Shown here piece after piece: positions 20,259 to 27,572 of a stretch of DNA of 64,000 nt (its first letter is position 1; each line of letters begins with the position of its first letter). Under the pieces are notes generated by a model. The model saw nothing but the letters and a program-made list of their open reading frames with translations, had not been told where the DNA came from and did no database searches. The stretch comes from CAWAXW01 sp963786155 (GTDB taxonomy: Bacteria; Actinomycetota; CADDZG01; WHSQ01): positions 1,364,001 to 1,428,000 of the forward strand of contig CAWAXW010000006.1 of the NCBI GenBank assembly GCA_963786155.1. Direction: 5' to 3'. Position numbers and translations under genes: made by a program.

Positions 20259-20921
20259 ATGGCGCGCTCGACGATCATCCGGCGCCAGCGGGCCGGAGCG
20301 GGATCGGGGTCCAAGCCACTGAAGATCGTGGTCACCGGGCCCTTCGCGGCCGGGAAGACCACCCTCATCAAGACGATCAGCGAGGTCGCGGTCGTTGGGA
20401 CCGAACGGGATGTCTCCGACGACACCAAGGCGATCAAGCAGCGCACGACCGTGGCGATGGATTTCGGCCGGATCAGCTTCGCGGAGGACCTCAGCCTCTT
20501 CATCTTCGGTACGCCCGGACAACGGCGCTTCGAAGTGATGTGGGAGATCCTCTCGGAGGGGATGATCGGCTTCATCCTGCTGGTCAATGCGAACGACGAG
20601 CGCTCGATCGAGGAGGGGGCCCACATCCTCGAGACGTTCCGCCAATACGCCGACGTCCCCTATGTGGTGGGTGTGAGCCACCTCGATGGAGCCGGCGATG
20701 CTCAGGCCTTCTTCGCACGGGTCCGCGAGGCCCTCGAGCTGCCCGAGGAGGTCGACCTCGTGGCCTGCGACCCGCGGGACCGGGAGAGCGTCAAGGAGCT
20801 GATGCTCAATATCCTGTTCGGGGTAATGAAACGGCTAGACGGGGCCTCAGTCGAAGCGGGACCGCAGAGCGAAACTGGGGCGGACTCCACCGAGCCGCAG
20901 GCCGCCCATGGGGGAGGCTGA
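20259..20921 (+). CDS. MglA/CvnD-like small GTPase
   Basis: A 220-residue Ras-like GTPase: Walker A/G1 is VTGPFAAGKTTLIKTI (~residue 24), G3 is FIFGTPGQRRFEVMW (~82), and the switch I region carries KQRTTVAMDFGRI. GTPGQ in place of DTAGQ is typical of the bacterial CvnD/MglA-like group. The guanine-specificity NKxD motif is replaced by SHLDGA, also common in this group. The tail after ~195 is low-complexity. The gene abuts the DUF4388 gene (stop TAG, then ATG). Together with the roadblock protein it suggests a GTPase-GAP polarity switch for the pili encoded next door. Confidence 0.85.
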   Translation: MARSTIIRRQRAGAGSGSKPLKIVVTGPFAAGKTTLIKTISEVAVVGTERDVSDDTKAIKQRTTVAMDFGRISFAEDLSLFIFGTPGQRRFEVMWEILSEGMIGFILLVNANDERSIEEGAHILETFRQYADVPYVVGVSHLDGAGDAQAFFARVREALELPEEVDLVACDPRDRESVKELMLNILFGVMKRLDGASVEAGPQSETGADSTEPQAAHGGG

Positions 20922-20990
20922 AATCTCCGAAAGAAGGGCTTCGGCGGCTTCAGACGCCCTCCGGCGAGCCGATATAGAGGTCTAGGGGCC

Positions 20991-21011
20991 GGAAGCCTTA
21001 GGGGTGCTTCC
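20991..21011 (+). promoter_or_regulatory. Hairpin between GTPase gene and pilB
   Basis: GGAAGC and GCTTCC flank a 9-base loop in the 116-bp gap before pilB. There is no U-run, so termination is not obvious. The rest of the gap (20922-20990) has a further GC-rich inverted repeat (GGGC...GCCC) but no recognisable known element. Confidence 0.3.
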
Positions 21012-21037
21012 ACAATATGGCCCGGGGAAGGGATGAT

Positions 21038-22750
21038 ATGAGCGTGAGTTCCTCCGTGAAGCCCGCCGGTGGACAGCTCGATGAGCTGCTGCTTGCGCGC
21101 GGGCTCATAACCGAGGAACAGCTCGCCGAAGCCCGAGCCCAGGCTTCCCAGAAGGGCCGCTCACTCGGCCGGATCCTGATCGAGCTCGGTTTCGTCTCCG
21201 AAGGCGGCTTGGTCTCGATCCTCGCGGGGCAGATCGGCCTCGACTTCGTAGACCTGGCCGACACGAACATCGATCCGTCCGCGGTAGCGATCGTGTCGGA
21301 GGCAACCGCCCGGCGACACACTTGCATCCCGATCGGATTCGAGGACGACGGACGTCTTGTCATCGCTATGTCCGACCCTGCGAACGTCGTCGCCATCGAC
21401 GACATCCGTGCATTCACCAAGCGCGATGTCAAAACGGTCGTTGCGACCAAAGCCGACGTTCTCGCTGCGATCAGCCGCCACTACCGGCTGGATGGCATGG
21501 CCGAGACGCTGGTCGAAGAGGCAGCATTCGAGGCCGGGGCGGAACAAGACACGCTCGAGGCCCAACTCGCGGAAGCGGGAGGAGCCGAAGACGCGCCGAT
21601 CATCAAGCTCGTCAACCTACTCATCTCGCAGGCCGTCAACGATCGCGCGTCGGACATCCACATCGAGCCCGAAGAGCGCGGGCTACGCGTTCGGTACCGC
21701 ATCGACGGCGTTCTCCACGAAGTGATGAACCCGCCAAAGGCGGTGCAGGCCGGCATGACCAGCCGCCTCAAGATCATGGCCGACATCAACATCGCCGAGC
21801 GCCGAGTGCCTCAAGACGGTCGCATCAGCATCGTGGTTCAAGGGAAGCAGGTCGACATCCGCGTGTCGACGCTGCCGACTGTGCATGGCGAGAAGATCGT
21901 GATGCGTCTTCTGGACAAGTCCGCGATCCTGTTGCAGCTGCAGGACCTCGGCTTCCAGCCCGAGAACTTCATTCGCTACGAGCAGTCGTACACGAAGCCG
22001 TACGGAATGATCCTCGTGACGGGCCCGACGGGTTCGGGTAAGTCCACGACCCTCTACGCGACCCTCAACATCCTCAACAAGCCGGAAGTCAACATCGTCA
22101 CGACCGAGGATCCGGTCGAGTACCGCCTCGGAGGGGTCAACCAGGTTCAGGTGAACGTCAAGGCCGGCCTGACCTTCGCCAACGCGCTGCGCTCGATCTT
22201 GCGTCAGGACCCAGACATCGTCCTCATCGGAGAGATCCGTGACCGCGAGACCGCCCAGATCGCCGTCGAGTCGGCGCTGACAGGACACCTCGTCCTGTCC
22301 ACCCTTCACACCAACGACGCGCCCTCCGCGATCACCCGCCTCACTGAGATGGGCATCGAGCCTTTCCTCGTGGCTTCCGCGGCCGACGCCGTGCTGGCTC
22401 AGCGGCTCGCCCGCAAGCTCTGTGGCAAGTGCAAGGAGGCGTACGTCCCCACCGAACAAGAGCTCGAAGCTGCGAGGTTCCCATGGGAGCCGGGCCAAGA
22501 GCTGCCGAAGCTCTTTCGAGCGGTCGGTTGCACGAGCTGCGGCAACACCGGATACAAAGGCCGTATGGCTCTACACGAGGTGATGACGGTTACCGAAGAG
22601 ATCGAACGTCTTTGCGTCGAGCGAGCATCGTCGGAAGAGATCGGCCGGGTCGCGCGCAGTCAGGGGATGATCTCGCTGCGCGTCGACGGCATGACCAAAG
22701 TCATGGCGGGACACACCTCGATCGAAGAGATCTTCAGAGTAGTCGTTTAG
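21038..22750 (+). CDS. pilB: Type IV pilus assembly ATPase PilB
   Basis: Cytoplasmic hexameric motor that powers pilus extension. The N-terminal MshEN-like repeats (~10-60: LDELLLARGLITEEQL..., SLGRILIELGFVSEGGL) are followed by a linker and the GspE ATPase core. That core has Walker A GPTGSGKSTT (~330), the Asp box, Walker B DPDIVLIGEIRD (~390), the His box HLVLSTLHTNDAPSA and a tetracysteine zinc site (CGKC and CTSC, ~465-495). ATG 21038 is preferred over ATG 21017 because GGGAAGGGA precedes it. 570 residues is normal for PilB. Confidence 0.93.
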   Translation: MSVSSSVKPAGGQLDELLLARGLITEEQLAEARAQASQKGRSLGRILIELGFVSEGGLVSILAGQIGLDFVDLADTNIDPSAVAIVSEATARRHTCIPIGFEDDGRLVIAMSDPANVVAIDDIRAFTKRDVKTVVATKADVLAAISRHYRLDGMAETLVEEAAFEAGAEQDTLEAQLAEAGGAEDAPIIKLVNLLISQAVNDRASDIHIEPEERGLRVRYRIDGVLHEVMNPPKAVQAGMTSRLKIMADINIAERRVPQDGRISIVVQGKQVDIRVSTLPTVHGEKIVMRLLDKSAILLQLQDLGFQPENFIRYEQSYTKPYGMILVTGPTGSGKSTTLYATLNILNKPEVNIVTTEDPVEYRLGGVNQVQVNVKAGLTFANALRSILRQDPDIVLIGEIRDRETAQIAVESALTGHLVLSTLHTNDAPSAITRLTEMGIEPFLVASAADAVLAQRLARKLCGKCKEAYVPTEQELEAARFPWEPGQELPKLFRAVGCTSCGNTGYKGRMALHEVMTVTEEIERLCVERASSEEIGRVARSQGMISLRVDGMTKVMAGHTSIEEIFRVVV

Positions 22751-22775
22751 CAAATGAGGCTTTTGGGAGGCCGAC

Positions 22776-24407
22776 GTGCAAGTTGGTAAGCAACTGGGAG
22801 AGGTCCTGCTCGAACAGGGACTCGTTACCCAAGAACAACTGACGAAGGCGTCGGAAGAAGAGACGCGGACCGGGAAGTCCGCTTGGAAGGTCCTCGTCGA
22901 ACGCGGCGTCGTCTCCGAACGAGACCTCGTCCGAGCGCGGGCAGCGCAAACCGGCATCGATTTCGTCGATCTGCGCGAGCAGTCGATCGCTCCGGATGCC
23001 ACGGCACTCGTCCCAGAGGAGACTGCACGCCGTCAACTTCTGATACCGGTCTCGCTCGCCAACGGCACCGTAGTGGTGGCGATGGCCGAGCCCCGTAATC
23101 ACCTGGCCGTAGACGAAGTGGCCAGCCGGACGGGGATGAAGGTCAAGCCGGCGGCCGCCTACCGGGACGACCTTCTACTCGCCATCGAGCGCGCCTACGG
23201 AGACGCTCCGCCGCCCCCGCCGGGGGCCGGCTCCATGCCCCCGCCCCCTCCCGGGGAGGTAGGTGCCTTGGGTCCAACCGACGTGCTGATCGAGGCGCCC
23301 GCCGCGCAGCCCGTGGACGTGCTTCCCGAGGAGGAGGAGAAAGACCCGAGCCTCGCCGAGTTCCTGTACGCAGTGGTCGAGGGTCAAGGCTCCGACTTGC
23401 ACCTGACGGCCGGGCTCCCGCCCATGATCCGAGTGTTCGGCGAGCTTCGCCCGCTCAAGGGTTACAGGCGCCTCCTGCCGAAAGATCTCCAGGAGCTGAT
23501 CTATTCGATGCTCACGCAGCGTCAGAGAGAGATATTCGAAGAGAACCTCGAGCTCGACGTCTCGTACTCTCTTCCGGGCGTCGCGCGCTTCCGCGTAAAC
23601 GTGTTCCAGCAGAGGGACTCTCTCGGATCCGTCATGCGACTGATCCCGTACGAGATCAAAAACGTCGATTCCCTGGGACTCCCTCACAGCGTGGCCGAGT
23701 TCGCCAACCTTCGCCGCGGGCTCGTTCTAGTGACAGGAGTGACGGGTTCAGGTAAGTCGACCACGCTCGCCGCACTCCTCGACGTGGTCAATGAGGGCCG
23801 TTCCGAGCACATCATGACCGTCGAGGACCCGATCGAGTTCCTGCACAAGCACAAGAGGTCGGTCGTTAACCAGCGCGAGGTCGGAACGGACACCCACGGC
23901 TTCGCCAACGCTCTGAAGCATGTGCTTCGCCAGGACCCGGACGTCATCCTCGTGGGTGAGATGAGAGACCTAGAGACGATCTCAACCGCGCTTACGGCGG
24001 CCGAGACCGGACACCTCGTCTTCGCGACGCTCCACACTCAAGATGCGCCCCAGTCCGTCGATAGGATCATCGACGTCTTCCCACCACATCAGCAGGAACA
24101 GATCCGCATCCAGCTCGCCGGAACGCTTGCCGGGATCGTGTCCCAGCAACTTGTTCCCGTTTCTGGTGGGAAGGGCCGAGTGGTTGCCGTCGAAGTGCTG
24201 GTCGCTATCCCAGCCGTCCAGAACCTGATCCGTGAGGGCAAGACCCACCAGATCTACACGACGATGCAGGCCGGTGGGAAGTACGGCATGCAGGTGATGG
24301 ACCAACACCTCGCCGAGCTCGTTCGCAAAGGCTCGGTTACGTATGAGATGGCCCTCGAGCGGTGTCACCGCGTCGAGGAATTCAACCGCCTCGCAGGAAG
24401 GGCGTAA
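22776..24407 (+). CDS. pilT: Type IV pilus retraction ATPase PilT with extra N-terminal MshEN-like domain
   Basis: Retraction motor. The C-terminal ~345 residues are a full PilT: LYAVVEGQGSDLHLTAG, RFRVNVFQQRDSLG, Walker A GVTGSGKSTT (~325), Walker B DPDVILVGEMRDLETI (~388), the His box HLVFATLHTQDAPQS, then VAVEVLVAIPAVQNLIREGK. The usual PilT is ~345-370 residues; this one is 543 because a MshEN/GspE_N-like domain (~3-145: QLGEVLLEQGLVTQEQL, SAWKVLVERGVVSERDL) and a Pro-rich linker (two PPPPP runs) precede it. The PilB-type zinc tetracysteine is absent. GTG 22776 has GGGAGG upstream. Confidence 0.9.
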   Translation: MQVGKQLGEVLLEQGLVTQEQLTKASEEETRTGKSAWKVLVERGVVSERDLVRARAAQTGIDFVDLREQSIAPDATALVPEETARRQLLIPVSLANGTVVVAMAEPRNHLAVDEVASRTGMKVKPAAAYRDDLLLAIERAYGDAPPPPPGAGSMPPPPPGEVGALGPTDVLIEAPAAQPVDVLPEEEEKDPSLAEFLYAVVEGQGSDLHLTAGLPPMIRVFGELRPLKGYRRLLPKDLQELIYSMLTQRQREIFEENLELDVSYSLPGVARFRVNVFQQRDSLGSVMRLIPYEIKNVDSLGLPHSVAEFANLRRGLVLVTGVTGSGKSTTLAALLDVVNEGRSEHIMTVEDPIEFLHKHKRSVVNQREVGTDTHGFANALKHVLRQDPDVILVGEMRDLETISTALTAAETGHLVFATLHTQDAPQSVDRIIDVFPPHQQEQIRIQLAGTLAGIVSQQLVPVSGGKGRVVAVEVLVAIPAVQNLIREGKTHQIYTTMQAGGKYGMQVMDQHLAELVRKGSVTYEMALERCHRVEEFNRLAGRA

Positions 24408-24412
24408 CAAAC

Positions 24413-25631
24413 ATGGCCGACACTTTCGCTTACCGCGTCAGGACGAAGGAAGGCCGCGTCGTCCAGGGCAAGATGGAAGCGGACGGAGAAGCCGCGGTCG
24501 CGTCGCGCTTGCGCTCCCAGGGCATGACGCCCATCCAGATCGACAAGGACTCCAAGGTCTCCATGAAGATGGAGATCCGGATATTCCCGGAGAAGGTCAA
24601 GCTCAAGGACATCGCGATCTTCGCCCGGCAGTTCTCAACCATGATCAACAGCGGGTTGTCTCTGCTGCGCGCTCTCAACATCCTCACCGAGCAAACCGAG
24701 AATGCCGCGGTTGGCCACCACGATCGGCGACGTCCGCAACGATGTCGAGAAGGGCTCGAGCCTTTCGGCCGCGATGTCGAAGCACCCCAAGATCTTCACC
24801 AAGCTGTTCGTCTCCATGGTGCGAGCCGGAGAGACGGGCGGACAGCTCGATGTCGTGTTGATCCGATTGGCCGAGACGATGGAGGCCGACTACAAGCTGC
24901 GCCAGAAGATCAAGTCGGCGATGACCTACCCGATCGTCGTTGGAGGTATCGCGATCCTTCTCATGATCGTGATGCTGATCTTCGTCGTGCCGACCTTCGC
25001 CGCGATGTTCGAGGATCTCGGCGGCGAGTTGCCCCTGCCCACCAAGATCCTGCTGGCGCTGAGCCAGCAAGCGAAGATACTCGTCCCGCTCGGCATCATC
25101 ATTGTTGTAGCCGCTCGTATCGGCTACAAGAGACTCCATCGGACCAGCCGAGACTTCGCGCTCGCGGCAGACAAGCTAAAGCTCAAGGTTCCGGTGTTCG
25201 GGCTGTTGTTCCAGAAGGTGGCCGTGTCCCGGTTCACTCGCACGCTGTCGTTGCTGCTCCGCGCCGGGGTCCCGGTGCTTCAGGCTCTCGACATCGTGGC
25301 AGAGACGACCGGGAATGAGGTGCTTGCCCGGGCCGCGATGGACGTGAAGGAGAGCGTCCGCAGCGGAGAGTCGATCTCGGCTCCTCTGGCCCGTCACGAC
25401 GTCTTCCCACCCATGGTCGTCCAGATGATCGCGGTAGGGGAGGACACGGGCGCCCTGGACGAGATGCTGGACAAGATCGCGGACTTCTACGACGACGATG
25501 TCGAGGCGACCACCGAGGCCCTGACGTCCCTCCTCGAGCCGGTCATGATTGCCGTTTTGGGAGGTTTGGTCGGTGCAATGATCATCGCCTTGTACATGCC
25601 GATGTTCAAGATCTACGACCTGGTCAAGTAA
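24413..25631 (+). CDS. pilC: Type IV pilus inner-membrane platform protein PilC (one frame break)
   Basis: Polytopic platform on which PilB and PilT act. The layout is two GspF-type domains: FARQFSTMINSGLSLLRAL (~residue 68) with membrane helices (~180-205, ~225-245), then FTRTLSLLLRAGVPVLQAL (~275) and a final helix (PVMIAVLGGLVGAMIIALYMP). One extra G at ~24704 shifts the frame; removal joins LTEQTEN to PRLATTIGDV. ATG 24413 is 5 bp after pilT. About 405 residues, the normal size. Confidence 0.92.
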
Positions 25632-25762
25632 CAAGCTCGTTACTAAGGCGTGATGTGGCCCCGAGTGGGGGATTGGTCAAGATGACAGGCAATATCACCG
25701 ATTTGGTGTAGGACGGTGGGGTCGGACCACTCCGGCTCCGGTTGAGGCAAGGGAGGAAATCG

Positions 25763-26206
25763 ATGCTCCAAAGGTTGCGCAAGGGCAGAGAAGAAGGTGG
25801 CTTCACGCTCATCGAGCTGCTGGTCGTCATCCTGATCGTCGCCATCCTCGCTGCGGTAGCGATCCCGGTCTTCCTCAAGCAGCGTGAGAAGGGCTACGTC
25901 GACCAGATGCAGTCGGCGCTCAAGAACGCCTCGACCGCTGCAGAGTCCTACGCCACGGCCAACAACGGCGCTTACCCCGCGGACGGTGCGATCACCACGG
26001 CCGCCGGTGCGCTCGATGCAGGTGCCGTCGGCGTTGCCTTCGGAGCGGAGGGGTACTCCCCGACGAAGGACGTTGAGGTGATCTTCGACAACCTGGGCAG
26101 CGGTGCCTATTGCATCAGCGCCAATCACTCCAGTCACGGGACCAGCTACAAGTACATGAGCGCAAAGGGATCGCCGGAGGCCGACACCAACGACACCTGT
26201 CCCTAG
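25763..26206 (+). CDS. Type IV pilin 1
   Basis: Major-pilin-like. A short basic leader (MLQRLRKGREEGG) precedes the prepilin peptidase site and N-methylation helix (FTLIELLVVILIVAILAA, Glu5 present). The globular part is ~100 residues with two Cys near the C-terminus (AYCISAN...DTCP) that could form the D-loop disulfide. GGGAGGA lies just before ATG 25763. The mature part is almost identical to pilin 2, while the leader differs. The 131 bp upstream (25632-25762) hold no repeat leader like that of pilins 2 and 3; a TAGGAC at ~25708 may be a weak -10. Confidence 0.9.
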   Translation: MLQRLRKGREEGGFTLIELLVVILIVAILAAVAIPVFLKQREKGYVDQMQSALKNASTAAESYATANNGAYPADGAITTAAGALDAGAVGVAFGAEGYSPTKDVEVIFDNLGSGAYCISANHSSHGTSYKYMSAKGSPEADTNDTCP

Positions 26207-26225
26207 GCTCACCACGAGCCCGAAA

Positions 26226-26315
26226 GCTCAAGTCTCGAGCTACTCCGTCCGATTAACGGATGGAGCAAGCACACCGGGCCGGCAAGGCGCTCGGTTAGAT
26301 CCTGGAGGATTGCGG
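26226..26315 (+). repeat. Structured leader repeat, copy 1 (before pilin 2)
   Basis: About 90 bp immediately 5' of pilin 2, repeated nearly exactly 648 bp downstream in front of pilin 3. It can fold into two hairpins. One has a 7-bp stem CCGTCCG/CGGATGG with an ATTAA loop (26245-26263); the other pairs ACCGGGC with GCTCGGT (26273-26295). They are joined by AGCAAGCAC, and the ribosome site (TGGAGGA) follows. The layout hints at a regulatory leader RNA or mRNA stabiliser. Confidence 0.65.
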
Positions 26316-26762
26316 ATGTTCAAAGGGTTCCACGACCGGCGCCGGAATGAGAGCGGCTTCACGCTTATCGAGCTGCTGGTCGTCATCCTGATCGTCGCCA
26401 TCCTCGCTGCGGTAGCGATCCCGGTCTTCCTTAAGCAGCGTGAGAAGGGCTACGTCGACCAGATGCAGTCGGCGCTCAAGAACGCCTCGACCGCTGCGGA
26501 GTCCTACGCCACGGCCAACAACGGCGCTTATCCCGCGGACGGTGCGATCACCACGGCCGCCGGTGCGCTCGATGCGGGGGCCGTCGGCGTTGCATTCGGA
26601 GCTGAGGGATACTCCCCGACGAAGGACGTTGAGGTGGTCTTCGACAACCTGGGCAGCGGTGCTTATTGCATCAGCGCCAATCACGCCAGCCACGGGACCA
26701 GCTACAAGTACATGAGCGCAAAGGGATCGCCGGAGGCCGACACCGACGACGCCTGCCCGTAG
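26316..26762 (+). CDS. Type IV pilin 2
   Basis: Prepilin with leader MFKGFHDRRRNESG and the class III cleavage site SG/FTLIE. Its mature sequence differs from pilin 1 at only a few positions (for example NHASHG against NHSSHG, DTDDACP against DTNDTCP), but its leader peptide and 5' untranslated region match pilin 3. The two C-terminal Cys are kept. TGGAGGA sits at good spacing before ATG 26316. A strong terminator follows, so pilins 1 and 2 may form one transcription unit. Confidence 0.9.
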   Translation: MFKGFHDRRRNESGFTLIELLVVILIVAILAAVAIPVFLKQREKGYVDQMQSALKNASTAAESYATANNGAYPADGAITTAAGALDAGAVGVAFGAEGYSPTKDVEVVFDNLGSGAYCISANHASHGTSYKYMSAKGSPEADTDDACP

Positions 26763-26785
26763 ATCACCTAGCCAGCACAAGACGA

Positions 26786-26814
26786 GAGGGGGCCGCTTTG
26801 CGGCCCCCTCTTTC
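26786..26814 (+). terminator. Rho-independent terminator after pilin 2
   Basis: An 11-bp perfect stem (GAGGGGGCCGC / GCGGCCCCCTC) with a TTT loop, followed by TTTC. It lies 24 bp after the pilin 2 stop. Confidence 0.85.
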
Positions 26815-26847
26815 GTGTATGGGGTGGCCTAGGCCCCCTTTCTCTCC

Positions 26848-26853
26848 TAGGAT
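26848..26853 (+). promoter_or_regulatory. Putative -10 box (TAGGAT) for pilin 3
   Basis: TAGGAT lies between the pilin 2 terminator and the repeated leader of pilin 3, the same hexamer seen before hisS and metK. Transcription from here would start near 26860 and produce a leader RNA of about 105 bases. No clear -35. Confidence 0.35.
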
Positions 26854-26873
26854 TCCCCCCTGGGAGCTTGAAT

Positions 26874-26964
26874 GCTCAAGTCTCGGCACGAACCGTCCGA
26901 TTAACGGATGGAGCAAGCACACCGGGCCGGCAAGGCGCTCGGTTAGATCCTGGAGGAGGGTCGG
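26874..26964 (+). repeat. Structured leader repeat, copy 2 (before pilin 3)
   Basis: Second copy of the 90-bp leader, including both hairpin stems unchanged. It differs from copy 1 in a 7-base patch between GCTCAAGTCTCG and CCGTCCG, and near the ribosome site. The repeated block continues into the first ~50 codons of the pilin gene. Confidence 0.65.
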
Positions 26965-27405
26965 ATGTTCAAAGGGTTCCACGACCGGCGCCGGAACGAG
27001 AGCGGCTTCACGCTCATCGAGCTCCTGGTCGTCATCCTGATTGTCGCCATCCTCGCTGCGGTGGCGATCCCGGTCTTCCTAAAGCAGCGTGAGAAGGGCT
27101 ACATCGACCAGATGGAATCGGCGCTCAAGAACGCCGCGACCGCGGCGGAGTCCCACGCGACCGAGAACAACGGCAGCTACGCTGGTCTTGCTGCTGCAGA
27201 CTGCACGGCGGCGCAAGTGTGTGACGCCGTCATCACGAACCAGGGCTTCAGTCCGACCAAGGACGTAGTCCTCGTGTTCACAACCGCGACGGCTACCGCC
27301 TACTGCATCACGGCCACGCACACCAGCTTGTCGGGTACGAGTTACAAGTACGCCAGCGCGGTGGGTTCACCCCAGAAAGTGGGGGGCAGCGTAGCCGCCT
27401 GCTGA
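26965..27405 (+). CDS. Type IV pilin 3 (divergent globular domain)
   Basis: The leader (MFKGFHDRRRNESG) and N-terminal helix are identical to pilin 2, but after ~residue 45 the sequence diverges: SHATENNGSYAGLAAADCTAAQVCDAV..., then AYCITAT and VAAC at the end. It has four Cys (two pairs) where pilins 1 and 2 have two. The shared 5' part with a different 3' part looks like recombination between pilin genes. ATG 26965 has TGGAGGAGGG upstream, and a terminator follows. Confidence 0.9.
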   Translation: MFKGFHDRRRNESGFTLIELLVVILIVAILAAVAIPVFLKQREKGYIDQMESALKNAATAAESHATENNGSYAGLAAADCTAAQVCDAVITNQGFSPTKDVVLVFTTATATAYCITATHTSLSGTSYKYASAVGSPQKVGGSVAAC

Positions 27406-27428
27406 TCCATCCAGCTGCAAAGCTGTTG

Positions 27429-27453
27429 GAGGGGGCCTTCGGGCCCCCTCTTC
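27429..27453 (+). terminator. Rho-independent terminator after pilin 3
   Basis: A GAGGGGGCC / GGGCCCCCTC-type stem with a TTC loop and TTC tail, 23 bp after the pilin 3 stop. It would separate the pilins from the pseudopilin operon. Confidence 0.75.
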
Positions 27454-27572
27454 GCGCCTGGGGGGCCGGGTCCGGCCGGGATGCTCGACTAGGGATGTCA
27501 GCGGGCGGACAATCAAGGTAGGCGGCCTCCAGGCCGATACAGATGGAGACTCTAGGGAAGAGGCGTGAAACC

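Noticed and set aside
26226..26315. GEMM-I c-di-GMP riboswitch upstream of pilin 2
   Set aside because: The layout is similar, but the conserved GNRA loop, the full GCAAAGCC-type segment and the closing GGTAGC..ACC pairing are missing, so I list it only as an unclassified leader.
25763..27405. CRISPR or transposon origin for the repeats around the pilin genes
   Set aside because: The repeats are only two copies of pilin 5' sequence, without regular short spacing, terminal inverted repeats or a transposase gene.
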